DNA from: WHSW01 sp963828755
Lineage (GTDB): Bacteria; Actinomycetota; Thermoleophilia; Solirubrobacterales; 70-9
Assembly (NCBI GenBank): GCA_963828755.1
Contig: CAWHFY010000017.1
Coordinates: 62,001-126,000, forward strand
Length of the DNA stretch: 64,000 bases
Direction of reading: 5' to 3'
Shown here: in pieces, positions 9,663 through 18,334 of the stretch
Position numbering within the stretch: the stretch's first letter is position 1
Layout of the letters: each line of letters opens with the position of its first letter
The notes under the pieces: model-generated
What the model saw: the letters and a program-made list of their open reading frames with translations, nothing else
Told to the model about the DNA's origin: nothing
Database searches by the model: none
Position numbers and translations under genes: made by a program

Positions 9663-10823
9663 ATGCAGCTCGGGGCGCCCGCGCAGGTGCGCAGTCGGCG
9701 GAGATCGGCACCGGTCGCGGTCGCGATCGCCTCGCTGACCGTCGGCGCCGCGGCTGCGGCCGCCTCAGGCGGCGGCGGGGTCGGCACTCCGGATCCGCCC
9801 GTGCTGACCGGCGTCCTGTGCCTCGAGCGCTGCGCCGACGTGCGCGAGGCCACCGTCGGCTCCCGCGTCCAGCTCAGCGGCCGCGGGCTCGACGGGGTCG
9901 ACGAGGTTCGCTTCGCCGCCGACGGCGGCGGCCGAGTCGCGGCGGCGCCGAGTTCGGTGTCGGGGGCCACGGTCGAAGTCAAGGTCCCGGCCAAGGCGGC
10001 ATCGGGGACGGTGCGCGCGAGGGCTTACGGGACCGAGGCCGAGACGCCGAGCGACCAGCCACTGAAGATCGTCGATCCGGGCCAGATCCCGACCGGCGGC
10101 CAGTTCAAGCTCACCGCCGCCGAGGCGACCCCGCATCAGACCTTCTACGACGGGCTGCGGGCGCCGCGGGTGTCCTACATCTTCCAGGGCCCCGACGCCA
10201 CCGACGTCCGGGTCGCGATCGTGAACCGCGAGACCAAGGAGGTCGTCGACACCTTCATCCAGGACGACGCCAAGCCCGGAACCCGCAACGTCGCCAAGTG
10301 GGACGGGCGGACGACCGACGGCGCACCGGCGCCGGGTGGCGACTACAAGTTCGAGCTCGGCAGCGCGGCGGGCGGCGCGACCCTGGCCACCGAGGACTCG
10401 GACTTCGGCTACCACCTCTACCGCTTCCCGCTCGACTCGCGCCACACCTACGGCGACGGCTACGGCGCGGGCCGCGGGCACCAGGGCCAGGACGTCTTCG
10501 CGAAGTGCGGCACGCCGATCCACGCCGCCCGCGGCGGTCGCGTGCAGACGGTCGACGTGCAGTCCGCAGCGGGCAACTACGTCGTCCTCGACGGCAAGGG
10601 CACGAAGTTCGACACCTTCTACGCCCACCTGATCCGCCGCTCGCCCCTGCGGGAGGGCGCCCGGGTGCGCACGGGCCAGGTGATCGGCAACGTCGGTCAG
10701 ACGGGCAACGCGTCCGGCTGCCACCTGCACTTCGAGATCTGGAGCGGGCCCGGCTGGTACGAGGGCGGTCACCCGCTGCCGAGCGTCGGCGACCTGCTGC
10801 ACAACTGGGACAGCTGGAGCTGA
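9663..10823 (+). CDS. Secreted M23-family metallopeptidase with TIG-like domain
   Basis: Predicted secreted peptidoglycan endopeptidase, 386 residues. The basic N-terminus VRSRRRSAPVAVAIASLTVG plus Ala-rich stretch is a signal peptide; residues ~45-125 form an IPT/TIG-like beta domain (GSRVQLSGRGLDGVDEVRF); a FlgD-like stretch RNVAKWDGRTTDGAPAPGG follows near residue 210. The C-terminal LytM domain has the zinc ligands in GRGHQGQDVF and HLHFEIW. Controlled by the c-di-AMP riboswitch immediately upstream, and followed after 5 bases by a second M23 gene, so it heads an operon. Confidence 0.9.
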   Translation: MQLGAPAQVRSRRRSAPVAVAIASLTVGAAAAAASGGGGVGTPDPPVLTGVLCLERCADVREATVGSRVQLSGRGLDGVDEVRFAADGGGRVAAAPSSVSGATVEVKVPAKAASGTVRARAYGTEAETPSDQPLKIVDPGQIPTGGQFKLTAAEATPHQTFYDGLRAPRVSYIFQGPDATDVRVAIVNRETKEVVDTFIQDDAKPGTRNVAKWDGRTTDGAPAPGGDYKFELGSAAGGATLATEDSDFGYHLYRFPLDSRHTYGDGYGAGRGHQGQDVFAKCGTPIHAARGGRVQTVDVQSAAGNYVVLDGKGTKFDTFYAHLIRRSPLREGARVRTGQVIGNVGQTGNASGCHLHFEIWSGPGWYEGGHPLPSVGDLLHNWDSWS

Positions 10824-10828
10824 GCGCC

Positions 10829-11639
10829 GTGCGCCCGGTCGCGGTCGCGATCCTCGCGGCGCTCGTCGCCGCCTGCGCCCCGGCCGCCGCGGCCGCGAAG
10901 CCGGCGGGAGCCGGGTTCGAGCTCGGCAAGGCGCGAGTGAAGCCGGCGACCGTCTACTTCGACGGCGAGCGCGAGGCGCAGGTCCGCTTCACGTTCAAGG
11001 CCCGCCGGCGGCTCGACGTCGTCGTCAGGGTCGTCCACGCCGACACCGGGCGCGGTGTGCGCCGTTACGTCGAGCACAAGCTCGCCCCCGGGAAGTTCCA
11101 CCAGCTCACGCTGGGACGGGCGGCGCGCCAACCGCGGCGTCCCGGGCGACGGCGCCTACGAGGTCAGGATCGGCCCGGTCGGCCACGACGGCGCCACCGT
11201 CGGGCGGTTCGAGTTTCACGACCACGTCTTCCCGGTGGCCGGGTCGCACACGTACGGCGACCAGTTCGGGGACCCGCGCAGCGGCGGGCGCGTGCACGAG
11301 GGCCAGGACCTACCCGCGGCCTGCGGGACGCCGCTGATCGCCGCCCGCGGCGGCCGCGTCGCGGCGACCGGCTACAGCGACGCGCTCTACGGGTACTACG
11401 TGCTGATCGACGGCACCGCGACAGACCGCGACTACTTCTACGCCCACCTGCAGGCGCCGACCCCGCTGCACGAGGGCGACCGAGTCCGGACCGGCGAACG
11501 GGTCGGCGAGGTCGGCAAGACCGGCAACGCGCGCAACGAGTTCTGCCAGCTTCACTTCGAGCTCTGGCCTCACGGCTATCACGACGGCGGTCCCGAGGAC
11601 CCGGCTCCCGCGCTGCGGCGCTGGGATGCCTTCTCTTGA
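10829..11639 (+). CDS. Second M23-family metallopeptidase, frame break near 11115
   Basis: Paralogue of the preceding gene, about 270 residues. From a GTG at 10829 it begins with a signal peptide VRPVAVAILAALVAACAPAA, then a FlgD-like beta domain (WDGRRANRGVPGDGAYEVRI), then the LytM domain with GRVHEGQDLPAACGTPL and LHFELW supplying zinc ligands. The signal peptide and the peptidase domain are in different frames; one surplus C near 11117 (LT|WDGRR) joins them. The TIG-like domain of its neighbour is absent. It probably cuts peptidoglycan cross-links in the same regulon. Confidence 0.87.
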
Positions 11640-11663
11640 GCGCAAGCGGGTAGCTTGGCCGCG

Positions 11664-13053
11664 ATGAGCTCGCCGCAGCAGACACAACCGCCCGCCGAGG
11701 AGGCCGTCGCCGAGACGCGCCAGTACGGGCGCTCGGCCGGCCTGCTGACGATCGCCCTCGGCACCGCCGGGCTGCTCGCGTACGCCTTCTTCGCGGTCTC
11801 GTCGCACACGCTCGACAGCGCCGACTACGGGACGATCGTCGTCCTCTGGTCGGTCAACTTCATCGCCGCCGCGACCCTGTTCCGGCCGATCGAGCAGCTG
11901 CTTTCCCGCAACCTCGCCGAGCACGAGGAGATGGGCGAGGGCTCCGGCCACGTGCTGCGGATCGCCGCGCTGATCCAGGGTGGGGTGACCGCGGTCGCGG
12001 TGATCGTGATGCTGGCTCTGCGCACCCCGATCACCGACGAGCTGCTCGACGGCTCCAACGTCCTCTACTGGGTCCTGGTGGTCGGGATCGCCGGCTTCGG
12101 CGCCGCCTACTACGCGCGCGGCTTCCTCGCCGGGCGCCGCCAGTTCGGCCTCTACGCGACCCTGCTCGTGCTCGAGGGCGGCTCGCGGCTGATGTTCCCG
12201 GTCGCGGTCGCGGTCGGGCATCGCGGAGGGGGTCGACGCGGTCGCGCTCGGCGTCGCGGTCGCCCCGCTCGCCAGTCTCACGGTGCTGCCGTTCGCCTTC
12301 GCGCGCCATCGCCAGGGCACGGTCACCGTCGCGCCGGGTGACTCCGGGCTCGAGTTCACGCTCGCCCGCGGCGGCGCCTTCGCAGCCGCGGTGTTGCTGA
12401 TGATGCTCTCCGAGCAGGTCCTGGTCAGCTCCGGAGCGCTGTTCGTGCGCGGCGCGCTCGACGCCGACGCCGCGGGCCGGATCTTCAACATCCTGATGGT
12501 CGCGCGGGCGCCCTTGCTTCTGTTCCAGGCGGTCGCCGCCAGCCTCCTCCCCCACCTCACCCGGCTGCGCACGCGCGGTGACTCGACCGGCGAGAACGCC
12601 TTCCGCATGTCGATCAACAACACCCTGCTGATCATCGCCGGGTTCGCGGCCGCCGTCACCGTCGGGGTGCTCGCGATCGGACCCGAGGTGATGCAGATCG
12701 CCTTCGGCGACGACCACACCTACGACCGCGAGGGCCTCGCGATCGTCGCGATCGGGATGGGCTTCTACCTCTCCGCGGTGACGCTGAACCAGGCCGCGCT
12801 CGCCCAGGGCCAGGCGCGCCGGGCGGCGCTCTGCTGGGTCGCCTGCGCGGCCGCATTCATCGTCTTCAACCTGGTCCAGCCGCTCGACCCGTACCGGACG
12901 GTCGAGGTCGGGTTCATGGCCTGCGCGGCAGTGCTGTCCGGGCTGCTCTACCTGCTGTACCGACGCCCGCACCCGATCGCCGCGGACGCGCTCGCCCCCG
13001 GCTCGGCGCGCGAGCTCGAGGCCCAGCTCGCAGCGGTCGACGAGATCGGCTAG
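11664..13053 (+). CDS. Polysaccharide flippase-like membrane protein (MOP/Wzx type), frame break near 12220
   Basis: Polytopic membrane protein of about 460 residues with roughly 12 hydrophobic segments. The N-half (SAGLLTIALGTAGLLAYAFF, WSVNFIAAATLFRPIEQLL) and C-half (LLMMLSEQVLVSSGALFVRG, LLLFQAVAASLLPHLTRL) match the oligosaccharidyl-lipid flippase / polysaccharide export group. The halves are in different frames; one surplus base near 12220 joins VAVAVG to IAEGVDAVALGVAVAPLA. The ATG at 11664 is preferred over a TTG nine bases earlier. It ends the riboswitch-M23-M23 operon, suggesting export of a surface glycan linked to wall remodelling. Confidence 0.8.
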
Positions 13054-13145
13054 GCGGAGACCCCGATCAGCTCGGCGGCGACCCGCTCGCCGAGCGCGAC
13101 CGCAGGCTCGTCATCGCCACCGCCCCGCCCGCCGAATTTCACCTG

Positions 13146-13164
13146 AACCACCTCATGGGTGGTT
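13146..13164. terminator. Bidirectional hairpin between convergent genes
   Basis: Perfect 7-base arms AACCACC and GGTGGTT around loop TCATG, midway between the end of the flippase gene (plus) and the end of guaA (minus). No T tract on either side. The rest of the 132-base gap shows nothing convincing; a 30-codon minus-strand reading frame there is not credible as a gene. Confidence 0.55.
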
Positions 13165-13185
13165 GAGATGAAACTCGCCGAGGGG

Positions 13186-14871
13186 CTACTCCCACTCGAT
13201 CGTGGCGGGGGGCTTCGAGCTGATGTCGAGCGCGACGCGGTTGACGCCGGCGACCTCGTTGATGATCCGGTTCGAGACCCGCTCGAGCAGGTCATAGGGC
13301 AGCCGCGCCCAGTCGGCGGTCATCGCGTCCTGCGAGGTGACCGCGCGGATCACGATCGGGTAGGCGTAGGTGCGCCCGTCGCCCTGGACGCCGACCGAGC
13401 GAACGACCGGGAGCACGCAGAAGGATTGCCAGAGGTCGCGATAGAGGCCAGCGGCCTTGATCTCCTCCTGGAGGACCGCGTCCGCGTCGCGGAGGATGTC
13501 GAGCCGCTCGCGATTGACCTCGCCACCGACGATCCGGATCGCGAGCCCGGGGCCCGGGAACGGCTGGCGCCACACGACGCGCTCGGAGAGGCCGAGCTCG
13601 GCCGCGACGGCGCGGACCTCGTCCTTGAACAGCATCCGCAGCGGCTCGACCAGGTCGAAGCCCAGGTCCTCGGGCAAGCCGCCGACGTTGTGGTGGGACT
13701 TGATCGTGTCCGCCGTACGGCCGTCGCCACCGGACTCGATCACGTCCGAATACAGCGTCCCCTGGACCAGGTAGCCAACGCCCTCGAGCTTCGCCGCCTC
13801 GTCCTCGAACACCCGGATGAACTCCTCGCCGATGATCTTGCGCTTGCGCTCCGGGTCGTCGACCCCGGCGAGCTTGTCGAGGAAGCGCTGCTCGACGTCG
13901 GCGCGGATCAGCTTCACGCCCAGCTCCTCCATCGCCGCGACCACCTGGTCGGCCTCGTTGAGGCGCATCAGGCCGTGGTCGACCAGCACGCAGGTGAGCT
14001 GGTCGCCGACCGCTCGGTGCACGAGCGCCGCGGCGGTGGCGGAATCGACCCCGCCCGAGAGCCCACAGAGCACGCCCGCGTCGCCGACCTGGGCGCGGAT
14101 CTTCTCGACCTGCTCGTCGATCACCGAGGCCGGGGACCAGTCCGCATCGCACCCGGCGATCTCGGTGAGGAAGCGATCGAGGATCTGCTGGCCGTACGGC
14201 GTGTGCACGACCTCGGGGTGGAACTGGATCCCGTAGAGGCCGCGCTCGTTGTCCTCGAGCGCAGCGACCGGCGAGCCGGGGCTTGAGCCGAGCGCCGTGA
14301 ACCCGGGCGGCGGCTCGAAGACCGCGTCACGATGGCTCATCCAGCACTGCTGCTCAGGCGGCAGGCCGGCGAGCAGCCGGCCGCCGTCGCCGACCAGCTC
14401 GAGCGCCGTGCGCCCGAACTCGCCCGCGTCGGCGCCCTCGACCTTGCCGCCGAGCTCGAGCACCATCGCCTGCATCCCGTAACAGATGCCGAGCACCGGG
14501 ATCCCGAGCTCGAGCAGCTCGGTTCGGAGCCGCGGGGCGCCGGGCGAGTAGACCGACGCCGGGCCGCCGGAGAGGACCAGAGCCGCGGGGGCGCGCTCGC
14601 GGATTCGCTCGATGTCGAGGTCGTGGGGAAGCAGCTCGGCGTACACGCCGCACTCGCGGATCCGGCGCGCGATCAGCTGCGAGTACTGGCCGCCGAAGTC
14701 GAGCACGAGGACCTCCTCGTGCGCGGTCGCGGGCGGCGCGACCTCGATCGCCGCATCGACGCCGGGCTCTGCGGGCAGCGCCGGATCGCCGACTGCGATC
14801 GGCCCGCGCGACCCGTCCGGCGGGCGCACCTCGTCCCTCGGCTCGGCCTCGGGAACGAGGCGATCAGCCAT
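13186..14871 (-). CDS. guaA: GMP synthase (glutamine-hydrolysing)
   Basis: Converts XMP to GMP using glutamine and ATP. Complete and unbroken, 561 residues. After an unusual ~48-residue acidic lead-in, the class I amidotransferase domain starts VLVLDFGGQYSQLIARRIRE, with nucleophile Cys in GICYGMQAM and the His/Glu pair in IQFHPEVVHTP. The ATP-pyrophosphatase P-loop is LCGLSGGVDSATAAAL, and the dimerisation domain ends DISSKPPATIEWE. The ATG at 14871 overlaps the guaB3 stop by 8 bases (ATGGCTGA), so the two are co-translated. Confidence 0.96.
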   Translation of the reverse strand: MADRLVPEAEPRDEVRPPDGSRGPIAVGDPALPAEPGVDAAIEVAPPATAHEEVLVLDFGGQYSQLIARRIRECGVYAELLPHDLDIERIRERAPAALVLSGGPASVYSPGAPRLRTELLELGIPVLGICYGMQAMVLELGGKVEGADAGEFGRTALELVGDGGRLLAGLPPEQQCWMSHRDAVFEPPPGFTALGSSPGSPVAALEDNERGLYGIQFHPEVVHTPYGQQILDRFLTEIAGCDADWSPASVIDEQVEKIRAQVGDAGVLCGLSGGVDSATAAALVHRAVGDQLTCVLVDHGLMRLNEADQVVAAMEELGVKLIRADVEQRFLDKLAGVDDPERKRKIIGEEFIRVFEDEAAKLEGVGYLVQGTLYSDVIESGGDGRTADTIKSHHNVGGLPEDLGFDLVEPLRMLFKDEVRAVAAELGLSERVVWRQPFPGPGLAIRIVGGEVNRERLDILRDADAVLQEEIKAAGLYRDLWQSFCVLPVVRSVGVQGDGRTYAYPIVIRAVTSQDAMTADWARLPYDLLERVSNRIINEVAGVNRVALDISSKPPATIEWE

Positions 14872-16117
14872 CGCCCGCGGTGGCCTCCTCCGGCTCCGGG
14901 GTCGGCGTCCCGGTGCCGTTGCCGTTCGCGATCCCGTTCGAGGCGCGCTCGCGGCCGCTGGCGCCCATCCCCACCTGCTGCGAGCGCTGCAGCTGCTTGC
15001 CCTCGGTCTGGAGCGCCGGGGCGACCATGACCTCGGCGCGCTGAAAGTCGCGGATGTCCTCGTAGCCGCAGGTGGCCATCGAGGTCCGAAGGGCACCGAT
15101 CAGGTTGAAGGTGCCGTCGTTCTCGTGGGCGGGGCCGTTGAGGATCTCCTCCATCGTCCCGTCCTGCTGGGTCTTGACCCGGGTGCCCCGCGGCAGCGAG
15201 GGATGGAACGTCGCCATCCCCCAGTGGTAGCCGCGGCCCGGCGCCTGCTTGGCGCGCGCGAGCGGCGAGCCGACCATCACCGCGTCGGCGCCGACCGCGA
15301 TGGCCTTGGAGATATCACCGCCCGTGCGCATGCCGCCGTCGGCGATCACGTTGCAGTACTCGCCGGTCTCGAGCATGTGCTGTGAACGGGCGGCGGCGAC
15401 GTCCGCGATCGCGGTCGCCTGCGGGACGCCGAGGCCGAGCACGCCGCGGGTGGTGCAGGCGGCGCCCGGCCCGACGCCGACCAGCACGCCAACCGCGCCG
15501 GTGCGCATCAGGTGCAGCCCGGTCGAGTACGAGGCGCAGCCGCCCATCACGCACGGGATCGGGATCTCGTGCGTGAACTCCTTCAGGTTCAGCGGCTCGG
15601 TCTTGGTCGAGACGTGCTCGGCCGAGATCACGGTGCCCTGGATCACGAGGATGTCGAGCCCGGCCTCGATCGCGACCTCGTAGAACTCGGTTACCCGCTG
15701 CGGGGTCAGCGAGCCGGCCGCGACCGCGCCGGCCGCCTTGATCTCCTCGACCCGCTGCGCGATCAGCTCCGGCTTCACCGGCTCCTCGTAGATGCGCTGC
15801 ATCAGATGGGTCGCGTGCTCGGGCGGCGCCGCAGCGATCTCCTTCAGCTTCTCGTCGGCGTCCTCGTAGCGGCTCCAGATGCCCTCGAGGTTGAGCACCC
15901 CGAGGCCGCCCAGGGCGCCGAGCTCGGCCGCGGTCTGCGGGCTGACCACCCCGTCCATCGCCGAGGCGAGCAACGGCAGCTCGAATCGGTACGGGCCGAG
16001 GTTCCAGGAGATGTCGACGTCGTCGGGGTCACGGGTACGCCGTGACGGCACGATCGCGATGTCGTCGAACCCGTAGGCCCGCCTGCCCTTCTTGCCGCGT
16101 CCGATCTCTACTTCCAT
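14864..16117 (-). CDS. guaB3: GuaB3-family IMP dehydrogenase-related protein
   Basis: TIM-barrel protein of 417 residues without CBS domains, the actinobacterial GuaB3 type rather than classical GuaB. It starts MEVEIGRGKKGRRAYGFDD; visible are PLLASAMDGVVSPQTAAELG, the loop GVGPGAACTTRGVLGLG that carries the catalytic cysteine of IMP dehydrogenases, and IADGGMRTGGDISKAIAVGA. The C-terminal ~40 residues are a Gly/Asn/Thr/Glu-rich tail. Position directly ahead of guaA argues for a role in the IMP to XMP to GMP route. A GGAG Shine-Dalgarno is 6 bases before the ATG, and a structured leader with terminator lies just upstream. Confidence 0.9.
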   Translation of the reverse strand: MEVEIGRGKKGRRAYGFDDIAIVPSRRTRDPDDVDISWNLGPYRFELPLLASAMDGVVSPQTAAELGALGGLGVLNLEGIWSRYEDADEKLKEIAAAPPEHATHLMQRIYEEPVKPELIAQRVEEIKAAGAVAAGSLTPQRVTEFYEVAIEAGLDILVIQGTVISAEHVSTKTEPLNLKEFTHEIPIPCVMGGCASYSTGLHLMRTGAVGVLVGVGPGAACTTRGVLGLGVPQATAIADVAAARSQHMLETGEYCNVIADGGMRTGGDISKAIAVGADAVMVGSPLARAKQAPGRGYHWGMATFHPSLPRGTRVKTQQDGTMEEILNGPAHENDGTFNLIGALRTSMATCGYEDIRDFQRAEVMVAPALQTEGKQLQRSQQVGMGASGRERASNGIANGNGTGTPTPEPEEATAGDG

Positions 16118-16148
16118 CTGGCTCCAAACCTAGGGGTGTTCGCGGACG

Positions 16149-16170
16149 AAAAAAGCCCCTCGAAAGGGGC
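16149..16170 (-). terminator. Intrinsic terminator 32 bases upstream of guaB3
   Basis: On the minus strand GCCCCT, loop TTCG, AGGGGC, then six T (16149-16154). This is the one textbook rho-independent terminator in the window, with a stable tetraloop and a true T tract. It sits after the pfkB gene but only 32 bases before guaB3, so it can act as a leader terminator for the guaB3-guaA operon. Confidence 0.85.
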
Positions 16171-16246
16171 CTGGAAAGCCGCTGTTTGCGGCCGAACGGC
16201 CCCCGTATCAACGCTCATCGCGAGGCCTTGGCGATGATAACAGCGG
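16166..16246 (-). promoter_or_regulatory. Structured leader with three-way-junction shape upstream of guaB3 (candidate riboswitch or attenuator)
   Basis: On the minus strand an 8-base helix CCGCTGTT (16239-16246) / AACAGCGG (16179-16186) encloses two hairpins: TCATCGC (16231-16237) / GCGATGA (16215-16221) with a 9-base loop, and GGCC-GTTC-GGCC (16190-16201). This junction is followed at once by the intrinsic terminator. A segment GGGGCC (16198-16203), part of the second hairpin, is complementary to GGCCCC (16166-16171) in the terminator's left arm, so an antiterminator is possible. The core does not look like the known purine riboswitch consensus. Function is inferred from structure and position only. 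Confidence 0.5.
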
Positions 16247-16279
16247 TCAACCCGCGCTTCGCGTGGGTCACACGGCGCG

Positions 16280-17239
16280 CTATGCGACCTCGGCGGTCGA
16301 GGCGAGCTCGTTCACGCTCACCCGCGGTAGCAGCCGCTCGACCTCGCGGCGGTCGAGCGTGCCGGCACCGAAGTGCTGGGTCGACTCCGCCCCGCAGGCG
16401 ACTCCGAACGCGAGGCAGTCGCGGGGGTTCGAGTGCTCATAGCGAGCCGCGACGTAGCCGGCCAGGAAGCAGTCGCCCGAGCCCACCGAGGTGACCGGCT
16501 CGAGCTGGTCGATGCGGACCTCGTAGCGGCGGCGCTCGGCACCCTCACCGACGACCGCGACGCAGCCGTCCTCGGAGGTGATGATCGCCTCCCCCGCCCC
16601 CATCTCGAGCAGGCCGCTGAGCCCGAGGGCGAGATCGTCGGCGTCGTTGAACTCGTGGCCGACCGCCTCCTCGGCCTCGCCCACGTTCGGGGCGACGACG
16701 GTCGGTTCGGCGCGCAGCGCCGTTCGCATCCGCTCGCCGTCGGTGTCGAGCACGGTGATCACGCCGAGCCCGCGCAGCCCGGTGATCAGACGGCCGTAGA
16801 CGTCCTCGCCGATCCCCGGCGGGGTGCTGCCGGCCAGCACGCATACGCGCGCCCCCTGGGCGAGGTAGAGCAGCCGCTCGATGAAGTGCTCGATCTCGGC
16901 CTCGCCGATCTCCGGGCCGCGATCGTTGATCTCGGTTTGCTCGCCCGTGGTCGGGTCGATCACCGCGAGGTTGGTCCGGGTCTCGCCGCCGATCCGGGTG
17001 AACGCGGTCAGCACCGACTCGCTGCGGAGCTCGTCGAGCAGCCGGGTCCCGGACGCCCCGCCCGCCATCCCGGTCGCGATCACCGGCCGGCCGAGCAACC
17101 GGAGCGCGCGCGCGACGTTGACTCCCTTGCCGCCGGCCATCGTCCGCGCCTCGACCGCCCGATGGCGTTGGCCGAGGCGGAAGTTGGGGACGGCGACCGT
17201 GCGGTCGATCGCGGCGTTGAGGGTGACGGTAAGGATCAC
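16280..17239 (-). CDS. PfkB-family hexose kinase, 1-phosphofructokinase type
   Basis: Complete 319-residue ribokinase-superfamily sugar kinase. It starts MILTVTLNAAIDRTVAVPNF, has the substrate-binding TMAGGKGVNVARALRLLG, PNVGEAEEAVG, and the catalytic anion-hole motif EPVTSVGSGDCFLAGYV with the base Asp. This pattern is typical of fructose-1-phosphate or tagatose-6-phosphate kinases (FruK/LacC). There is no PTS gene nearby, so the exact substrate cannot be fixed. A hairpin of ACCCGCG and CGCGTGGGT at 16250-16268 just past the stop may end its transcript. Confidence 0.88.
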   Translation of the reverse strand: MILTVTLNAAIDRTVAVPNFRLGQRHRAVEARTMAGGKGVNVARALRLLGRPVIATGMAGGASGTRLLDELRSESVLTAFTRIGGETRTNLAVIDPTTGEQTEINDRGPEIGEAEIEHFIERLLYLAQGARVCVLAGSTPPGIGEDVYGRLITGLRGLGVITVLDTDGERMRTALRAEPTVVAPNVGEAEEAVGHEFNDADDLALGLSGLLEMGAGEAIITSEDGCVAVVGEGAERRRYEVRIDQLEPVTSVGSGDCFLAGYVAARYEHSNPRDCLAFGVACGAESTQHFGAGTLDRREVERLLPRVSVNELASTAEVA

Positions 17240-17256
17240 TCGCGCTCGCGAACAGG

Positions 17257-18334
17257 CTAACCGCTTTCGCGGCTGTCACCGCGCGGCGGCCAGACGGCCA
17301 GGCCGAGCCTAGGCGGAGCTCGCCCGGCAGCGCCGAGCTCCGCCCCGATCAGCTCGCGCAGCCGGGCGAAGTACTCGCGGTAGGTCCAGGCGTCGGCGCG
17401 GGCCCGCGCGGCGTCGCGCAGGCGCAGGCGCCGGGCCGGGTCGGCCAGCAGCGCGTCGACGCGGTCGCCGAGAGCGCGCGGGTCACCGGGCGGCACGAGC
17501 TCAGCGGTCTCGCCGGCGACCGCGTAGCCGTCGAGCGCGCGGACGGCGGAGATCACCGCGGGCACCCCGGCCTCGACCGCCGCCATCAGCCGCACCTGGC
17601 CGGCGCTCGGGCCGCGATCAGCGAGCGCGATCACGTCCACGGCGGCGGCGCGCAAGGCGCGGTCGTGGCGATCCCACTCCACCTCGACCTCGACCGTCGC
17701 GCCGCTCGCCTCGGCCAGCGCCCGCACCCGGTCGGCGTCGGCGCGCGAGCAGATCGCTGTCAGGTCCCAGTCGCGCCCGGCCGCGGCCGCGAACAGGGTT
17801 TTCCAGTCGCAGGCGGCACGCCCGGACGCTGAACACCGCCCGCGAGCCGGGCTCGACCGCCGCCGGCTCGCGGTCGCCACCCTCGCGCCAGGCCCAGGGG
17901 ACGAGCGCGAGTCGCTCAGGGCCCAAGCCCAGCGCGGCAGCGTATTCGCGGCGCTCCCACTCGGTCATCACCTGGCCGGCGCGCATCCCGCGGCGCAGCG
18001 CCGGGCGCTCGACCAGCGCCACCCAGACCGCGTACGCGAGCCGGAGCGTGGCCCTCCCCGGGGTCGGACGCCGCAACAGCTCGAGCACGAACAGCCGCGG
18101 GCGGGCCGGTGGCAGCCCGCAGACGAGCAGCGCCGCGAGCGAGCCGCGCTCGCGGCGGATCACCGCGATCCGCTCGCCGCGCCGCGCGAGCAGTCCGAGC
18201 GCGAGCCCGCGCGCGGCGACGAAGCGGCCGGCCAGCGCGGCGAGCGGGCCAGGCAGGCGCGCCGCGATCAGCTCGGCGTGGTCCACGAACCCGGGCCCGA
18301 GCCGCTCGGCGTAGAAGCGCGGCGCGCCGATCAT
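17257..18334 (-). CDS. Glycosyltransferase, GT4-like, frame break near 17827
   Basis: About 358 residues. The N-terminal half begins MIGAPRFYAERLGPGFVDHA, contains MRAGQVMTEWERREYAAALG, and looks like a Rossmann-type acceptor domain. The C-terminal half has the GT-B donor-domain pattern: CDWKTLFAAAAGRDWDLTAI, RLMAAVEAGVPAVISAVRAL and ETAELVPPGDPRALGDRVDA. The halves are in different frames; one surplus base near 17827 (AVFS|SGRAACDW) joins them. The ATG overlaps the stop of the carboxypeptidase gene by 4 bases (ATGA). Donor and acceptor sugars are unknown. Confidence 0.78.

Noticed and set aside
13050..13295. Possible small gene between the flippase and guaA
   Set aside because: Most of it is guaA in another frame; the unique 30 codons have no Shine-Dalgarno or similarity, and a hairpin interrupts it.
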